Part shown: one piece after another, positions 13,166 to 28,500 of the stretch
Layout: each line of letters begins with the position of its first letter
Position numbering within the stretch: the first letter of the stretch is position 1
Assembly: GCA_947561395.2 (NCBI GenBank)
Contig: OX387195.1
Span: forward strand, 875,501-939,500
DNA length: 64,000 nt
Direction: 5' to 3'
Origin: Buxus sempervirens
Lineage: Eukaryota > Streptophyta > Magnoliopsida > Buxales > Buxaceae
Program-made: the position numbers and the translations under genes
Notes under the pieces: generated by a model
What the model was told of the DNA's origin: nothing
The model's input: the letters and a program-made list of their open reading frames with translations, nothing else
Database searches by the model: none

Positions 13166-13199
13166 TTTTGACCAAGTCGGATAGATAAAAAGGATTCAT

Positions 13200-13511
13200 T
13201 TCACCAATCCTAATTCAATGGTATAATTATTTTGTGATGTTGAACATGCTACAGAATTTGGATATTGTTCTCATGATTAGTACACTTCAAGCCTTGAGGC
13301 ATCAAAAAGCTTTTGATTCGATGTGAAATGTATCCTTTTTGGATCCTCAAGGTATATTCATCAATAAAGTACCCCAAAGGGATGGGCTTTAGAATTTCCA
13401 CAATGCCAAAAAAAAAAGACATTTTTTATGAACAATTTTACCTGCTATTTGGTCATCAGTGACAGCATTAAACTCTAAAAGTAGAAAACAGAGATGAATT
13501 GAGAGAATTAC
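13200..13511. other. GLYR1 intron 7, part next to exon 7
   Basis: No recognisable gene or repeat is seen. The stretch 13482-13449 on the minus strand has an AG before it and a GT after it and could be a cryptic exon, but its product does not resemble the GLYR1 C-terminus. Confidence 0.4.
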
Positions 13512-16500
13512 CTCATTGGCTGCTGCAGATACTGGCATGGATACTGCATTTTCATCCCCAAGGGCAAGAGCCAACCTCATATCCTTCTGCTGATGCTTTA
13601 GAGGAAAAGCAGGAGAATAATTGTTCTCAATCATTGCAGGTCCCTTCATCTTAAACATTGCATTGGATATGGCAGCAAGCTCCTGGCGGCAGCAGAGGTG
13701 AAAACATGAGGACCTTTAGCTTCATTATCAGCAAAGTTATTAGAAAGTTACGCTATCTTACCAGCACATCAAGAAGGTTCTGCTGGCTCAGTCCACTTCT
13801 GTCAGCCAGGACAAGTCCCTCAGAGAAGGCATTCATCATGCTGCAGATGATAAGAAAGTTATATTACAAAAAAAAAAACAGTCAAGATTTCCGAAGTAAT
13901 GGATTGCTTATATATCATTTGGCAACAAGGACTTACTTATCGGCCATATTATACCAGACGTAGCATGAGTTTACCATGCAGGATTTGCAATAGATAATTG
14001 TAGGGGATGACATAGACAGATGTAATACAAGCAGCTTCATACCAATTCCAATACCAATGAGCTTTTGCCCACATTTTAGTATATGAATTGATGTAATGTA
14101 GAACAAATATTTAACAAAACAAACATACAGATCTAACAGGCATATATATGTAGGCATAAATAGAGTTAAGGTGAGTCAAGTAGGAGTTCATTAGCGGTTT
14201 GCAGTTAAGGAATTAATGAGACCAACAGTCCATTGGTTGGTGTTCTTCCAGAACATTCTGATTGAGATTTATGACTGATTGCTAATGAATCCTTACATTC
14301 TTTTGGAAACATATATTTGAGGTTGCAATGAGTTCCTGCTGTTTACAAGTCATCTACAGCAATCACCAAGGAAATTCAGGTTACATTTTCCTTTTTCATA
14401 CACTAATTATAAAATCAATATTTTATTGTCTTCCCTGTATTTGCTGGTATGATTATTGAGTCAAGATATTTTTCCTTCCTTTCCTAAGTCTTCTCACGAT
14501 TCCTCCATCGTTTTAGCTAATGGCTCCCTGTCTACTCTTGAGGGTTGTACTATTGTAAGATGTAAGTGATACCTATGCTCTAGCCTCTAGCTCGAGGTAA
14601 AGTGCTACAATTTGTGTCAAGGGCCTTTTTATAATTTTGTAACTTTAAGGAATTAATGTAAAGGGAGGAACCCAGCCATATCTGAGTTGACATATCCTTC
14701 TGCTCCTCTCATTCACTGTTTCCTTCACTTCTCCCATTCTATTATCTTCAAATCCGTAGAACTCTGACAGTGTGTAATTGTCATGCTAGAAAAGGAAGAG
14801 TGAATATAACATTAAATGAACATCAATGTGGATTCATGGAATGGATCAAACGAGAGTTAAGCTACAATGAATAAAGAAGATGTAAAAATGTGGACCCGTA
14901 TCTAAAAACTTGCTTTTAACTGCAATTAATAAAAAATGCAGCCTTATCTAGAAGTTAAAATTATGGTTTCAGGCTTTCTTTTTTTCTTTTCTTTATATAA
15001 AGACACAATATATTGACTTCTATGCCTATGGCCTTCTTTAGGTTAAACGACACACTCTTTCAGTAATGACATAATATTTCATCTGATCAGGGCAATAATT
15101 ACCTGCCCATTATCATGTTGACCACAAGCTTCATTTTTGCTCCATTTCCAACCTGCCCCAGGAAGAAAGACTTCTTTCCCATGATATCAAAAGCTGGAAT
15201 TGCTTCCTCATACAATGCCTACATTCACATATAGGTAGCAAAGGTACACTAAACAATTAAAAAACTTGTGAAGAGATTTTGTAGCCATTAAGATTCCAGT
15301 GAGATCTTAAGCTTAAATGAATATCAAGGAAGAAAATTACAGATTGGTGACACATGGATATTAAAAAAAAGAACAAAATATCTAGAAAATTTAATTTCAC
15401 ATGAAATGAAGATAAAGAGCTTCTAGGTTATCTCGATGGACAAAAATCAAGTGCTATCATCTTGAGCATGTCTATCTGATTACAGCAACCATGGAAGCAA
15501 CCCATAAATGTCCAATTAGCTCAAGTTTGAATGTCACATTCTCAACATAACATATGCATTCATCGACCAGAATACTTTTAAATACCGGTGCAACCATAGG
15601 GTCTGGTCCAGAAAGTATAATATTCAGGTGAACCTACAGTAGCATGTTTTACAATGTATTGCAGGTTCTTATATGAAAGATTGCTAAATAATCAACCTTA
15701 TTCTTCCCATTATGATGCTTACAGGTCCTGTATGACTGATGAATTAATCTCTGTTCAATTGGTGTTCTTTTCCCCATCTCTCACTCCCTCTTCCTCTCTC
15801 ACCAAGAGTTTCCTACTTTGGACCTATTATTGATTCATGGGTGATTAGAAACAGCAAATGATTACTCATTCTGGTGAGAAGAAACAAGAAACTCCATTTT
15901 TATGCTATGTTGTGGTAAGAGTAGCTTTAAAGAATAGCCAAAATTCTCATTCCCACTTGCACATTAATTGGAAATTTTGACTGTCATTTTGCTCACACTA
16001 TCAAAGTTGAATGCACTAATCAAAATCGATTCCTTGAGGCTTAAATACAGATGAAAAACCCAAGACCTTCTAAGGCTAACGCTTAGTTCATTGAAATTCA
16101 TGGCATAAGAAATTTTAGAAATATGGATTATGTATTAGCATGCTGTTTTTTTAATGTCTGGGATCTAAACTTCTTTATACCAAATAAAAGACAAAAAAAA
16201 TGACCACTCAAGCTGAAAGTGAAACCGACTAATATTTTGTAGGTTCAATTTTTCCTATATATCAAGAGAAAATTCTTTAATGCCTTGCAAGTCTAGGGCA
16301 ATGACAGTGAATGGAAAATGAGGTGAAGAAAACACACAGGGACTCCCTTTAAAGGATGCAAAGAGGTGAAACTGAAGATGTGACACAATAGGCACCTAGC
16401 CTCTCAATCTCACCCATGCAAGAAATTGGTTGACATCACATATTACAATTAAAAGCATGGATCACATATGGAATCCTGAAGATCAATACTGTCAAAAGTA

Positions 16501-19500
16501 TGAAATCTAGCAAATAGAAATTAGTAGGGACCCTTTTTCATCATAACAGAGCTCATTCAGAAATATAACCAGCTCTCCCACCTAGAAAAGAAACATTATC
16601 CTTATCCCAACTAGTAGTGGGTGGCAACATGATCTTGTTTCTCCGTTCCAATCTGTCAGAAGCCATATTTTCCTGTTAAACTGTGTGCATTCAAATCTTT
16701 TCCAATCCATCAAGGTCAATTTTGAGTCTTCCTCTAGCATTTTTTCCAATGGTACAAAAAATAATCCAATTTTACCATGGGACAAAAATCATCCAATTGC
16801 CCTCACTAAAAAAACAATTTGGGAAAATTTGATTTCATTGCACCTTGGATATATTATCTCCATATTTATTCACTGCATTCCTATGTCATCAAAATTTCAA
16901 GGACTGCTTTCCTATAACATCAAAATTTCAATGAAATTTCACCTATATTTTTTCTTATTCATCATTTTGCCAATATTTCCCTTGAAATTGTGCTCTTTTT
17001 GCGACCACAATCAAATAGATCTCTAACAACCTAAAAGTTTTTCAATCTTTTTCAAGTTTTTTGCTTATAATCCAAATAAAGTAACTCCATTTGAATACTT
17101 TATAATACAATAAATGATCTAAAAGATGTGCTAAGGTGCCAATTTACAGGATATGATTTGAACTTTACTTTTTGTTTGAATTCTTTTTTGCATGGATTAA
17201 ATTTATTTAGTAGCAAAAATGCATGTTATATACATTGAAAATAATAATATTGAATTTAGAAGGGATGACAAATCAAGATTTCAGAAAATATGCTTTTCTA
17301 CTTTTCATGCCTCAATGAAATAGTCTATTAAGGGTATAAATATCATAGAATGACATCCCCAAATAAATTTGGGTGCCATTTTTCTTCATCAAAAACACTT
17401 ATGCAGTTTTCTTTTGAAATGAAATATTTAAAAATACATATAACAATAAAAAAATTATTATAGCATGTATCTAATAGGTATATGCATAATTTTAAATAAT
17501 ATGCCGGAGCAGTATCAACCAATCCAGAAATGGATAGGCATGGATATGCTATAAAATAGTGGATAAGTATGAAAAATGATGGATACTAAAAACAAAACCT
17601 ACTTGGATACAAAAAGTCAGTATGATAAATAATCATGTTTCTCATGTCATAGGCCTACAAAAAGAAATATATTTTGACATGGAAACAAATCGACATATGC
17701 TCTAAAGAATGAAAACTTCAGAAAAATTAATTAAAGAATAAGAAAAGCTATTATATGCTAAATAAACCAATAAATAGAGTAAGAAAATCCATTCTGCCAA
17801 CTTATGTCAATCACCCTCCTCCCCTTTTTGGTTGCCATATCTAGAAAAAAAAATTAAAAACAAAAACCTCAAGCTAAGAACTTAAAAATGCAAAAATGTT
17901 TTTGAGATGACTTAAAGGTAAAATATATTAAAAAAATTCAATATATGTGTACAAAGAAAATGGACCAAGTTTAAATCCATTCAATATTCTCAAAATAAAA
18001 TAGAAGTGGTGAACATAAACATAAATTTCAAACAAATTGTAAAATACTAAAAAAAAATTAAAACTATTATTAGAATACTAATAAACATATTATTATTATT
18101 ATTGATACTAATAAAAATATATTATTGATAATATAAGCCTATATATGTGTGTACAAATGAAAAAAAAATTTATAATTCAAAAATATTTTTTACAATTTAA
18201 TATGTATATCAGAATCATCAGATGTTATTACCTAATATTATATATATTATAAAGGGCATAAGACTGCCACCAACACCCCCCACTCCTCTCTCCTCTCTCT
18301 CTCTCACATCTCCAACACCCATCCCCTCTCACTCTCTCTTGCTTCTCCCCTTTCTCTCTCTCCCACTTCTCTCCTCCCTCTCTATCTCTCTCTCCTATAT
18401 CTCCCCCTCTACTTTCTCTCTTGCCTCTATGCTCCTCTCTTTTCCACCTATGATTTACCCTCTCTCTCTCTCTCCCCCTTATCCTCCCTCTACTCTGTTT
18501 TCCTTTCAGCAATCCCACAAAGGTGAAATCGTTTTGATTTGAGGCAGCTCCCCTTTTTGCCTATTCTTTCACAGAGCAATGAATAAGAGCCAAAGATTAT
18601 ATTAGTAGATACTTCATCAAGGGCAGTAGACTTATAAGCAAGATTAGGTTGCAGCTTTCTTTGTTTAAGAATCTATTATATGATTTATATCAAGCGATAC
18701 AATGGATACACTCAAGCGTATCAACTGTATCACCTAATACAGTTGATATGCTAGCCTTACTGCATGATAAGGCTAGCTTAACAAGACTAGATAGTGTATT
18801 ATGCTGATAAGCAAGATATATGATACCGATCATGCATATCACACAGTACAAAACAATATTTTAAACTACAATTAGAGGTATACTTCGAATAAATTAAACA
18901 CTTCAGACAACAACTCTCCCAAGTTATTTGCCATTAATAATTAATCAATTTTTTAGTTAAGTGATAAAATAATATTTTGAAAATCAAAATTTTGAAAACA
19001 GTATAATAAATATATAAATATAAAGTAGTGAAATTGTAAAGATGCAATGGCACTTTCAAAATAAAACTCTAATTCTAAAAATAAAAGGGAAAATTTTTAA
19101 AATACATATGTAAAATAAATTTATAATCCTGTTGCCAATTTATTTTGCTCTTTTAAACAAATGCACTATGGTCACCCTAGGAATTATGACCTAAACTGAA
19201 ATCGACACTTGTGCAATATACTTGGAAATTATATTTCCATCTTGCTTTTATGACATTTTGGCCCATTTTGACAGTGTGGATTTTTTTACATTTTGACGTT
19301 TCAGTTTATTCACAGTGTATTCATAGTTCCTTAAATGTGTGTTCATTATTATGCTTAAGTGTTTATTATCATATTTTCAGTTATCTGTATAACTACGTAT
19401 ATTTTGGCAATCAATTTACTATCTTTTTACCCAATTTATCTCTATTTGGTTAAATATCTAGAGTCTCACTCTTTGTTGAAATATTCCACCAAATTGAAAC

Positions 19501-22500
19501 ATCTCTCAAAATTTTGGCAAATTTCCATCATCAAGTGGTAAAGTTTTGCATGAAAGCAGCATTTGAAACATAGTCAATAAAGTTGAGAAACATAACCACA
19601 CAGAGACACCAAAAAGGAGAGAAAGAAACTTGGTCTAGTGAGGGTTTTATCATGATTTACATTGCAAAACTTTTTAACTATTCCAAATGAATAACCTCTG
19701 TAAGTAATTTATAAAATATGAAAGGTTTCTGTTGCCAATATATCGTTCCTGGGACACCACTTCCATGGGACCTCATCCAGGTTATGGCCCTTTTTCATAA
19801 TGAAAGCATACAAGTAGCAAACAGAGGGTAAAAAGTTAAGCATTATTCCGAACTGATAGGGAAGAATTATGCTCTTTTAACTGCTTCCAAGTAGCTAAAT
19901 ATATGTTAAAGCAAAACATCAACATAGTGGGCATTCAAGCAGGGCTACCAGATATATACATATATAGGAAAACAATGTAAAGATCCTAATCTACTTACCT
20001 TCTCCCCAGCAGCCAGAATGACTAACTGACCATCTTCAGCAGGCTTTTTGCTACCTGAAACAGGAGCTTCAAGGAAGTATCCACCTTTTTTCATAATTGC
20101 CTGTAGGTATAAGAAGTCTAATAGTCATAGTAATCGAACTAAGATATACATCCAACCTCATCATGTTAAAATAAAAATTATCCAGTTCAAAGATATATTG
20201 GCACCGGAAAAACTGACAATGAGAGAGAAACTGAGGAAACCTGAGCAACTCTATAGTAATTATCAATAGAAATTTTATTCTACAGTAAGTACCAGAAATC
20301 AACAATGGATATGTTGATGGTCTGAAAGCTTGAGTCATTTTTAAATCTAAATTTTTTTTTTCAATTTATTTTTATCATCATTGCAGTCAAACAGAAATTC
20401 TAAAGGCTGAGGTTTTTGGATTAGCAACAAAGCCAATTTACGAGGCAAAGCTCTGGGTTTCTACAAATAGTTTTAATCATCAAAAAAAAATTCCAGTTTT
20501 ACAAATCCAAATGGAGAGGTACATGATAAGTATTACCATTGATATAGAATATTCCATAGAAGCAGATAAGGATTTGATCGAGGATTGACTCACAAGACAC
20601 AATGGGCACTTACAAGGTAACATTATAAAAGAATGTTGATAATGATTTGCTACATGTAAGACTCAAAGATATTCTAATTCCTATATTCTAATAAATAGAG
20701 ACATGCCTAAACCATGTTATTGACATTTTCACACCATATTCCAAGCAATAATTTGGTTACAATAGAGAGTACACCTAGAAAATACATTTGAAACTCGAAA
20801 GCATGTTCCATACTTGTTTATTCAAAATTGAATAAAATCCCAATTTCCAATTGATGTGATTTTTATAGCTTGACATGTTTTCACCCAGTGCACTGTCATC
20901 AGATGAAGAAGATCCATAGCAGTATAAATATTTTCATAGGCCAGAGACCAATCATCCTTTCTGGATTTATCATTTAGGGCACAAGAGCTTTGAGTAATTT
21001 AGATCACGAAAGCATTGCAGATGGATCTCATATCATTAATCTGTGAATTATCAGGTCAGTGTGTTGATTCTGGTTCCATCAGCTTCTTTTTATCGCAAGT
21101 AACAAGACCATCAAAAACAACTAAGAACATAAAGAGTAACTGATAAACATAAATTACAAAAGGATCCCAAATCTCTTTCTTCCACTCTTGTTCTCATTTT
21201 TCATTCATCATTCGTTATTGATGAGAGGGTAGTTTTCATAATGGTGATTGTAAGCACCTCATTTTTGCACCCCTTTAAAAAGCCAAAAAGCAAAACCCTA
21301 AAAGACAGATCAAAACCCTAAGGAGCAAAAGGTGACTTTCAGCCTGAGCCCAAATCGATTGCCATGCCCTATCCCAATGGATAGAGAATCTCGACACGGT
21401 TCCAACGCAATTAAATTTGCATGAATTGGAGTCCGGATGGAAAAGATATGAGCAAAACAATCCCAGGGGCAAATCAGTCAAAGTTTGAAATGACTTAATT
21501 AAACTAATTAAGATAAATGAGAAATAAAAAAAAATTTTGGAGAAGTTTGATTCATCTGAGTGGGCGGCTAAGTCACCTCAACCGTCAACTCAACCAAAAA
21601 GGGGGAGAGAATCGCTGCACACGGTGGACGAAAAGTGTGCGGACACTAACCATCAGTTTGAAAGACAGGCGAGTTTGTCCCCTATTTAATGCTGAAGTGA
21701 CGCCGCCCGTCCACATAGTATGTGCGGTCATGGCAAAACTGCACATACTATGCGGATTTCTACCTGTTTTCTATAAATAGCAAATCCGAGCATGGGACAG
21801 GGGCTGGTCGGTTTTAACTGTTCTTCCTCACTCTCCTCAACCTCCTGAACCTCTGAACCACCTTTCTTTACCATTCTCAAGCCTTTAAACCCATTTCAAT
21901 CCCCTCCAACACCCATTTTGATCCTTTTCTCTTCAACCCAAGTGGAAAAAGGAGCTGGAAAGTTGAAGGAAACTACTTCAACTACTGTTCTAACCTCAAG
22001 GAGCTAGCACACAATACCAGGGAGGTCTCCCTACACCTAGGTGAGTTCCTCAGCAAATTTTGTTTCATATATATAAAAATGAGATTATTATGATCATGTC
22101 CATGTCATAGGCTACTTTAAGCCTTCTTTCTATCATGTTCCCTTCTCTGTTTTCTTCATCATTTTTGTGCTATTGAGCTTCGCACAATAAAGGGGAGGCT
22201 GTCATAGCAAGAGGAAGGTGACCATCTTAAGAGGGAGGAGAGGATTATCATTTCGATAATCGAAAGGAGGTATTAAGAGGCTGTTTATGTGCTCATTTTG
22301 AGTGGAGTCTGTTCCCCCATGCTTTGTTTCCAATGTACCCTTAATCTCCCCCCTCTTTTCCTTCACCTAAGCAATGTCTTTGTTAAACTTTGATGCGCTT
22401 GTTTGCTGCATAGGTTTCTAATTCATTTCCATGGCATCTGCATGAGTAGTAAAAGCACCCCACACACCTCCACTCACTCTTCTTCACCCACTGTTTTAGC

Positions 22501-25500
22501 ATGTTTCATGAGTGTGGAAAGAGCATCATAGTTGCACATACATAGCAGCATCTTAGGAAGCTTGATAGGGTTTATTTCATCCCTTTGTACATCGTACACT
22601 CACCGCAAACACTAGTAACCCACTTCATTTCCAGCATGATTATTTCATTGTTTAGTCCATCTCCATACCCCCATCAACCACTCTCTAATAAGCTCATTAC
22701 ACTCTCTAATAAGCTCATTAAGTACTTCGAAGACTCAGTCCTTTTCACTGTTTGCATGAGTCTTAAATTACTTCTTTGATGCCCATCTACTGCTGTTAAC
22801 ATGATCTAAACATTGTTAACTTGCATGTCTATGTGTGTGTTCGAATGGGAACTGATTTAGACTTGATGGGCCTTGTTATCTCTCTTCTGAAGAGTGGAGA
22901 GAAATAGATTTTGTCCATACCAAATAGGGATCCACAGAGTCCCTGTTCTATGGCTTCATGTGTTGCTCAAAATCAAGGATCATCCCCCTTTAAAAAGCTT
23001 CATGAGAAGTGGTGCTTTTAATCAAAAGTGAGCATCTAAACCACTATGGGTCTGCTCAAAGACCCACAGCAATTCGCAAAGGGCCTAGGAGGAAGGACGA
23101 ACACAGCCCATTCAAAATTCTGCCATGCCTGGGTATTCGGGTCGGATCCGCATACTCATAGCGGATCAGACCCGACCGCACAGTATGTGCAGTTAGGCCT
23201 GATCCGCACAGAGTCTGCAATCAGGCCCAGTAAACCCTCAAAACCCATTTTCTGAGACCTAGGGCCACATCCAAGCCCAATGGGCTCGATTAAAAGCTTA
23301 AACCCACTAATTATCTTGTACATTTAATCAACCCCCAAATCAAATAACCAATTCCAATAAAAATGAGTTATCCAACGTAACCCCAAAATAGGAATTGGGC
23401 TTAGCCTAAGCCCTACTTGGCATTCCATGGGCCTTCCAACGGGGCCCATATCCGACTCACTTCACACATGGATAAAACAGATAAAATCAAATAAAATAAA
23501 AGGGGACCCACACCACTTTGGTGGTCCCCACTCAGACTTGATATAAATGTGCATGTTTGGCATAGGAATAGGGTGAGACCAAAAGTGAGTTGACTCGTTA
23601 ACCAGGATAACCCGTGAGACCCGTCTTTTGACGAGGCGGACTAAGGTTTCTACAGACTTCCCCGAACCGTAACCGATCATTTTCTCAGAATCTCAATGCG
23701 CAGACCACCTAATAGACATTCTTTAGGCATCTAGGTGTCTGCCTACACCCCATCAGGCAATGGCGATTCCTAATCCCCCTCTCCCCTCGCATCACGTGTG
23801 CCCTCGCGGGTCAACATGCACACAGTGATGAAGAGGGTAAGTCAACCTCTCTAGAAAGTGCACTTGTGTCACATCCTTTGGCTATTTCACTTGAACCTAG
23901 GACCTGAAGTATTAATGCCTATGGAGAGAAGTGATAACATAACAGGATAGAAATGGTAATGAATGGCAGAGCCACGATAATTAATGCCAGACAATCTGGT
24001 TTGGAGTCAATGGAGGGTGGAGAAGAATTGAGCAATGTCTCGACTAAGACTTATGGTAAGAGAATAAAAATCAGGGCTTTTTTTTTTTTTTTGGGTGCAT
24101 ACTTTTAGTTGGGTTTGAGGAGAAAGCTCAAGATATTAAGCCTTTTCTTGTTTGATGCTACATAAGATATGTAAAGAATGTCCATGCTCTCAAGTCTAAA
24201 ATTCCTAGGGCAGTAGCAAAATTTGAGTTCACCTGTAATGATGCCACCATGTTGAAAGGTGCAGTGTTCATGATGGAAGGAGGATTGGAAGCAGGATGAA
24301 TCTGTTATGAGAATCAAAATCTTGGGATCTCACAAGTTTTATGCCCACCAGTCATCAGTTACTTCTCAAGATTGCAAAGACATGATGTGGTCCTCCATCA
24401 GTAAACCAAGTAAGAGACCATGGACTGATCTGTGGTTCTTAAATTTTTTTGGTATAGCAAAATATGGTGATTGGGCCTTTCTTTGGTCAAAGAGCTGGGA
24501 AGGGTGTGGGGGGAAGGGGGCATCTTTTGCTGGTAGAGAGAGGATTAGTAGAGAAATTTGATACTTTTTCAGCAAGTTTTCTGTTTATTCCAATTGGTCA
24601 TTACTTTATGGTTAATACACTCACATTCGGGAGGATTTGTGGAGTGTTCAGGACAGATCAAGCCAAATTTGTTTTGTTTCATGCTCGGTGTGCTATAACT
24701 TATAACATTGATTCTGCCACAAAAGCCTTTTCTGATTTTGTCCACAGGAACTTATTAGTAGATTCTTTCATGTAAGTGCTAACTATATGTGGTCCAGTAA
24801 CCAGGAAATGTCCTTGTCAAGACTAGATAGATTCCTAGTATAAGTTCCTTGATAAGAATATCTTGGCCTTTAATCCAGTATTATTTCCTTGAACTGCTTT
24901 CTGACCTTTGCCTTATATGCCTGGCGTATGATAATATGGTTATGAAGGTACATCCATTTCGGTTTAAAAGCATGTAGGTAGATGAATCATTTGTTACTAA
25001 GGCAAAGAATTTGCAGGGTAGCTTTTCATTTTTAGCTATGGGAAGTTTCATATTCCAGAAAAAAAATTACAGGCTTTGAAGGAGAAACTAAAGTGTAGAA
25101 TAAGGAACTTTTTCCAAGATTGTATTTAAAAATTAAGCTGGTGATGGAAGAAACCAAGTAGTTGGATGCTGGCAGAGTGTTTTTTGCTGCAAAAAGAGTT
25201 TGCAATTGTATCAACTTAGAAGCAGAGTTTATTAAACTATCACAGATGGAGGATATTAACTGGAGCCAGAAGTTGAGAACTTTGATAAAACAAGGAAATT
25301 AGAAAACAAAGTTGTTGGTGCAAATTTATTTACCTAGTGATAATTGGATGATAACCTCACTGTAGTACTAATGTTTAATCTTAAAGCTTGTGTAGTATAC
25401 ATGTTAGAGATCAAAAACTAAGTTTCAAATGCAAAAGCAGAACCTGCTTGTGTTGGTTGCAGGCTTTATGCAAGTGCAAGAAAGCAATGATGTAGCCTTG

Positions 25501-28500
25501 TCGCACCTAGGGCTGGCAATGGGTCGGATATATATATCCGAATCCGATCCGAAAATCCCGAATTCGGATATGAGATATAGATCCACGGTTCGAATTCGGA
25601 TATCGGATTTCAGATCCAACCAAATTCGGATCCAAATTCGAAATCTGTCCATATTCGATCCAAATAGGATCCAAACCGAAATCAACATATACTTTTCATT
25701 AAACTATTGGTAAACTTTGTACAAACCATGGTTGAACTATCCTTATTCATGTCTTACTTTAATATTTATATGGCTCATTAGTTTTGATAATTAAAATTTG
25801 CTTTAATATTTAAACTTGACTTTTGAGTTTTAAGTTCAAATCGGATCGAATTCGGATTTCGGTTACTTATTCAGTCGAATTTCGAATTCGGACACAGTAT
25901 ATAAATTCGGTTTCAAATTCGGATTCACATATAAAAGATCCGTCGGATTTCGGATCGAATTCGGATATCGGATTTTTATTTTCGGATCATGGCAGATCCA
26001 TACCGTATTCGACCCGTTGCCAGAATGTTAAAATGTTTTCTGCACCTACTCGGGATACAGACAGAATGTTAAAATGTTTTCTGAGTTGACTGCAAGCTTT
26101 GTGCAAGTGCGAGAAAGCAATGATGTAGCCTTGCCACACCAGCTTGGGATACAGATTTTTAAGAGTATAAATAGCTCTGCTTTTATAGATTTGTAGGGGT
26201 TCGTGAGTTTTCTCTTCTGAGGGTTTTTTGAGAGCTCTTCTCTTAGGGTTTTGTTAGTTCTCTTCCCTCATCTATCTTGTATGTTCCAAATTGAGAAAAG
26301 GAGGAGAGAAAGAGATTTAATCTTCAGATTCAAGAGAGTTTCTTCAGGAAACATTCAACATTTCTTTCAATTAAGATTTGAAGAACTCTTTCATGGATTC
26401 TAAAGAGAGGTTCAGATCTGGAGATTTCTTTGATGGATTCCAAAAAGATTGAAGACTTTGGTGGATTCCAAAGAGGATTGAAGAACTCTTTAGTGGATCC
26501 TAAAGAACCATTCATGATCGCTTAGAGGATTTCAAGGTGAAGGATGGGATCAAGACACTAAGGTTAATTCATCATGGAATCGAGCAAGGATAAGATAGGT
26601 ATGAGATGGAGGTCTGTAATATATTTTAAACTTTTGCATTCAATATTTGATTAGTGAATTGATTTTCTAGGGTTGGTCGCCTTAAGAGACCCAATGGAAT
26701 TCTAGGGTTTCCTCCTTAAGATCTGGTGTTGTGTGGTTGCTTTATTGCTTTAATTTTTCAGATCCATAGAGATTGGGCCTCAATTTAGGAATTTCAAAAG
26801 TTCATATATAAGCTAGCTAATTGTCAAAATTTCTAATTTGCAAATAAGAAACAAGTTTATTATATAACTCTTGAATACAGTCTACACATATAAGGTCCCT
26901 AACTAGAAGTCAAAACACAAAAAAGACAACCTTTTCGTTCTGACCTAGTGGTTAAGAATAAAAAATTCTTTAAGAATGGCTATGTCTGTATGGAGTTTTC
27001 CTATCCCACCAATGGTAAGTTTTTGCAAGTGACCATCAGCACAGAACAAAATCCTCACAGTTGACAATCTCAAATTTAGGAGATAGATACTTCCTAGCCA
27101 CTGCATCATGTGTGGGAGGTGTACATAATCATTTAATCGTCAGACGACCATTCCCCATTTGCATTATATTTGTGGAGCGTTTTTTCTAGCAAATTTTGTT
27201 ATCAAGTGGTCTATGCATTGCAATCTGGTTGGCCAGTTAGAGGATTGGGTCAGTTAGCTGCAAGCTCTATATTATTGAATTAGCTGAATATGGTGCACTA
27301 TGGTGTTTGGAAGGACGGAAATCATTGCACCTTTGAGGACTTCTGAGGAAAGCATGTGAAGTACAGTGCCGATTGGTGTTTCACAAGTTCGTGAACTCTC
27401 CAAATTTTCTTTGCCATGGTTTTATTCCTTTGTACATGATTGGTAATCATCTCTTCTCTCAGTGGAAATTCCTATTATAATTTCAATTAGATGATCACTA
27501 GCCTTTGTATTCCCTCTGTGTATGGAGGACTTTGCCCGTTTTGGGAATGCAACATGTACTTTACCTATTAAAAAAACTCTCAATTAGGTGCAATTAAAAC
27601 TTTTATCTAGGGTCTTCTAAGAAAAATCCATTCAAAGACCCAATCAACAAAGATATGCACCAATCAAAGAGAGATATGCAGAGCAATTGTGAACTAGAGA
27701 AAGCAGTCAGAAACACATCACATTATCATTATCATACAATTTCAGAACAAGATTCATATCACTGAGACCAACTAGGTGGGATAATTCAGTAATGTTGTTG
27801 TATTATCACTGATTCCATACCTCATTTATTCTTGAAGAAGTACCAGCATCCACAGTTGACATGTCAATGTAGCCTTTCCCACTGCAGATTTGCTCAAGCA
27901 CTCCATCTTTCTCAAAAACAACCTGCACAAGTATTGAAAATTACAACATGGTAGGGAAGGCTATATTTTCACAAAACATAACGGCAGCCTCTCACTAACC
28001 GACAGGGCAGCAGAAGGATCAGAAAGTATTGCTATGGTATATTTACACTTCTTCACTACTGCTGCAGGGGTTTCTCCAACTGAAGCACCATGCTCCACAA
28101 GCTCATCACACTAAAATAGCATGTTTTAGAGTATCAAAAGTGAAAATTGGGTCAGTGGCAATGCTACTTACAAAACTAAGCAATATTATCTAATGATAGA
28201 AGTTTAACTCATACTGAATGTGAAATAACAGTTTTAACTTACAATATTATTCATCCCTGCATCAGAGGATCAATATAATTTATCTGAATGCATTTATCTT
28301 TCCAGGTTTATTTATGTGATTAACATTCCCTGAGTGTTTTTGTTTTTCCTTCTCAAGCTGTTGCTGTAATATCCTGAAACTTAATTTCAACTTAATTGAG
28401 ATTAAAGCATGATCAGGGTTGATGGAACCTGTAAAATGATATTATGGTATGCCCATGGAACAATTAAGAGAAGAAATATGAAATTGTAACACAATTGGTA

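Larger units (their letters stand above)
15219..19998 (-). other. GLYR1 intron 4 (4.8 kb), mostly unassigned
   Basis: AT-rich sequence between exons 4 and 5. Apart from the pyrimidine tract at ~18270-18505 and the twin hairpins at 18719-18777 there is no recognisable gene or transposon. Open frames here are short and without known motifs. Confidence 0.7.

Noticed and set aside
13449-13482. Possible extra or alternative GLYR1 exon (AG before, GT after)
   Set aside because: Read in phase it gives only about nine residues and a stop, unlike the conserved C-terminus. Kept only as a possible cryptic exon.
14490-14570. Weak resemblance to a copia protease region
   Set aside because: Too short and without the catalytic motif; no flanking element parts.
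18222-18542. Long Ser/Leu/Pro open frame and its Arg/Glu-rich antisense
   Set aside because: Produced by the (CT)n tract; low complexity only.
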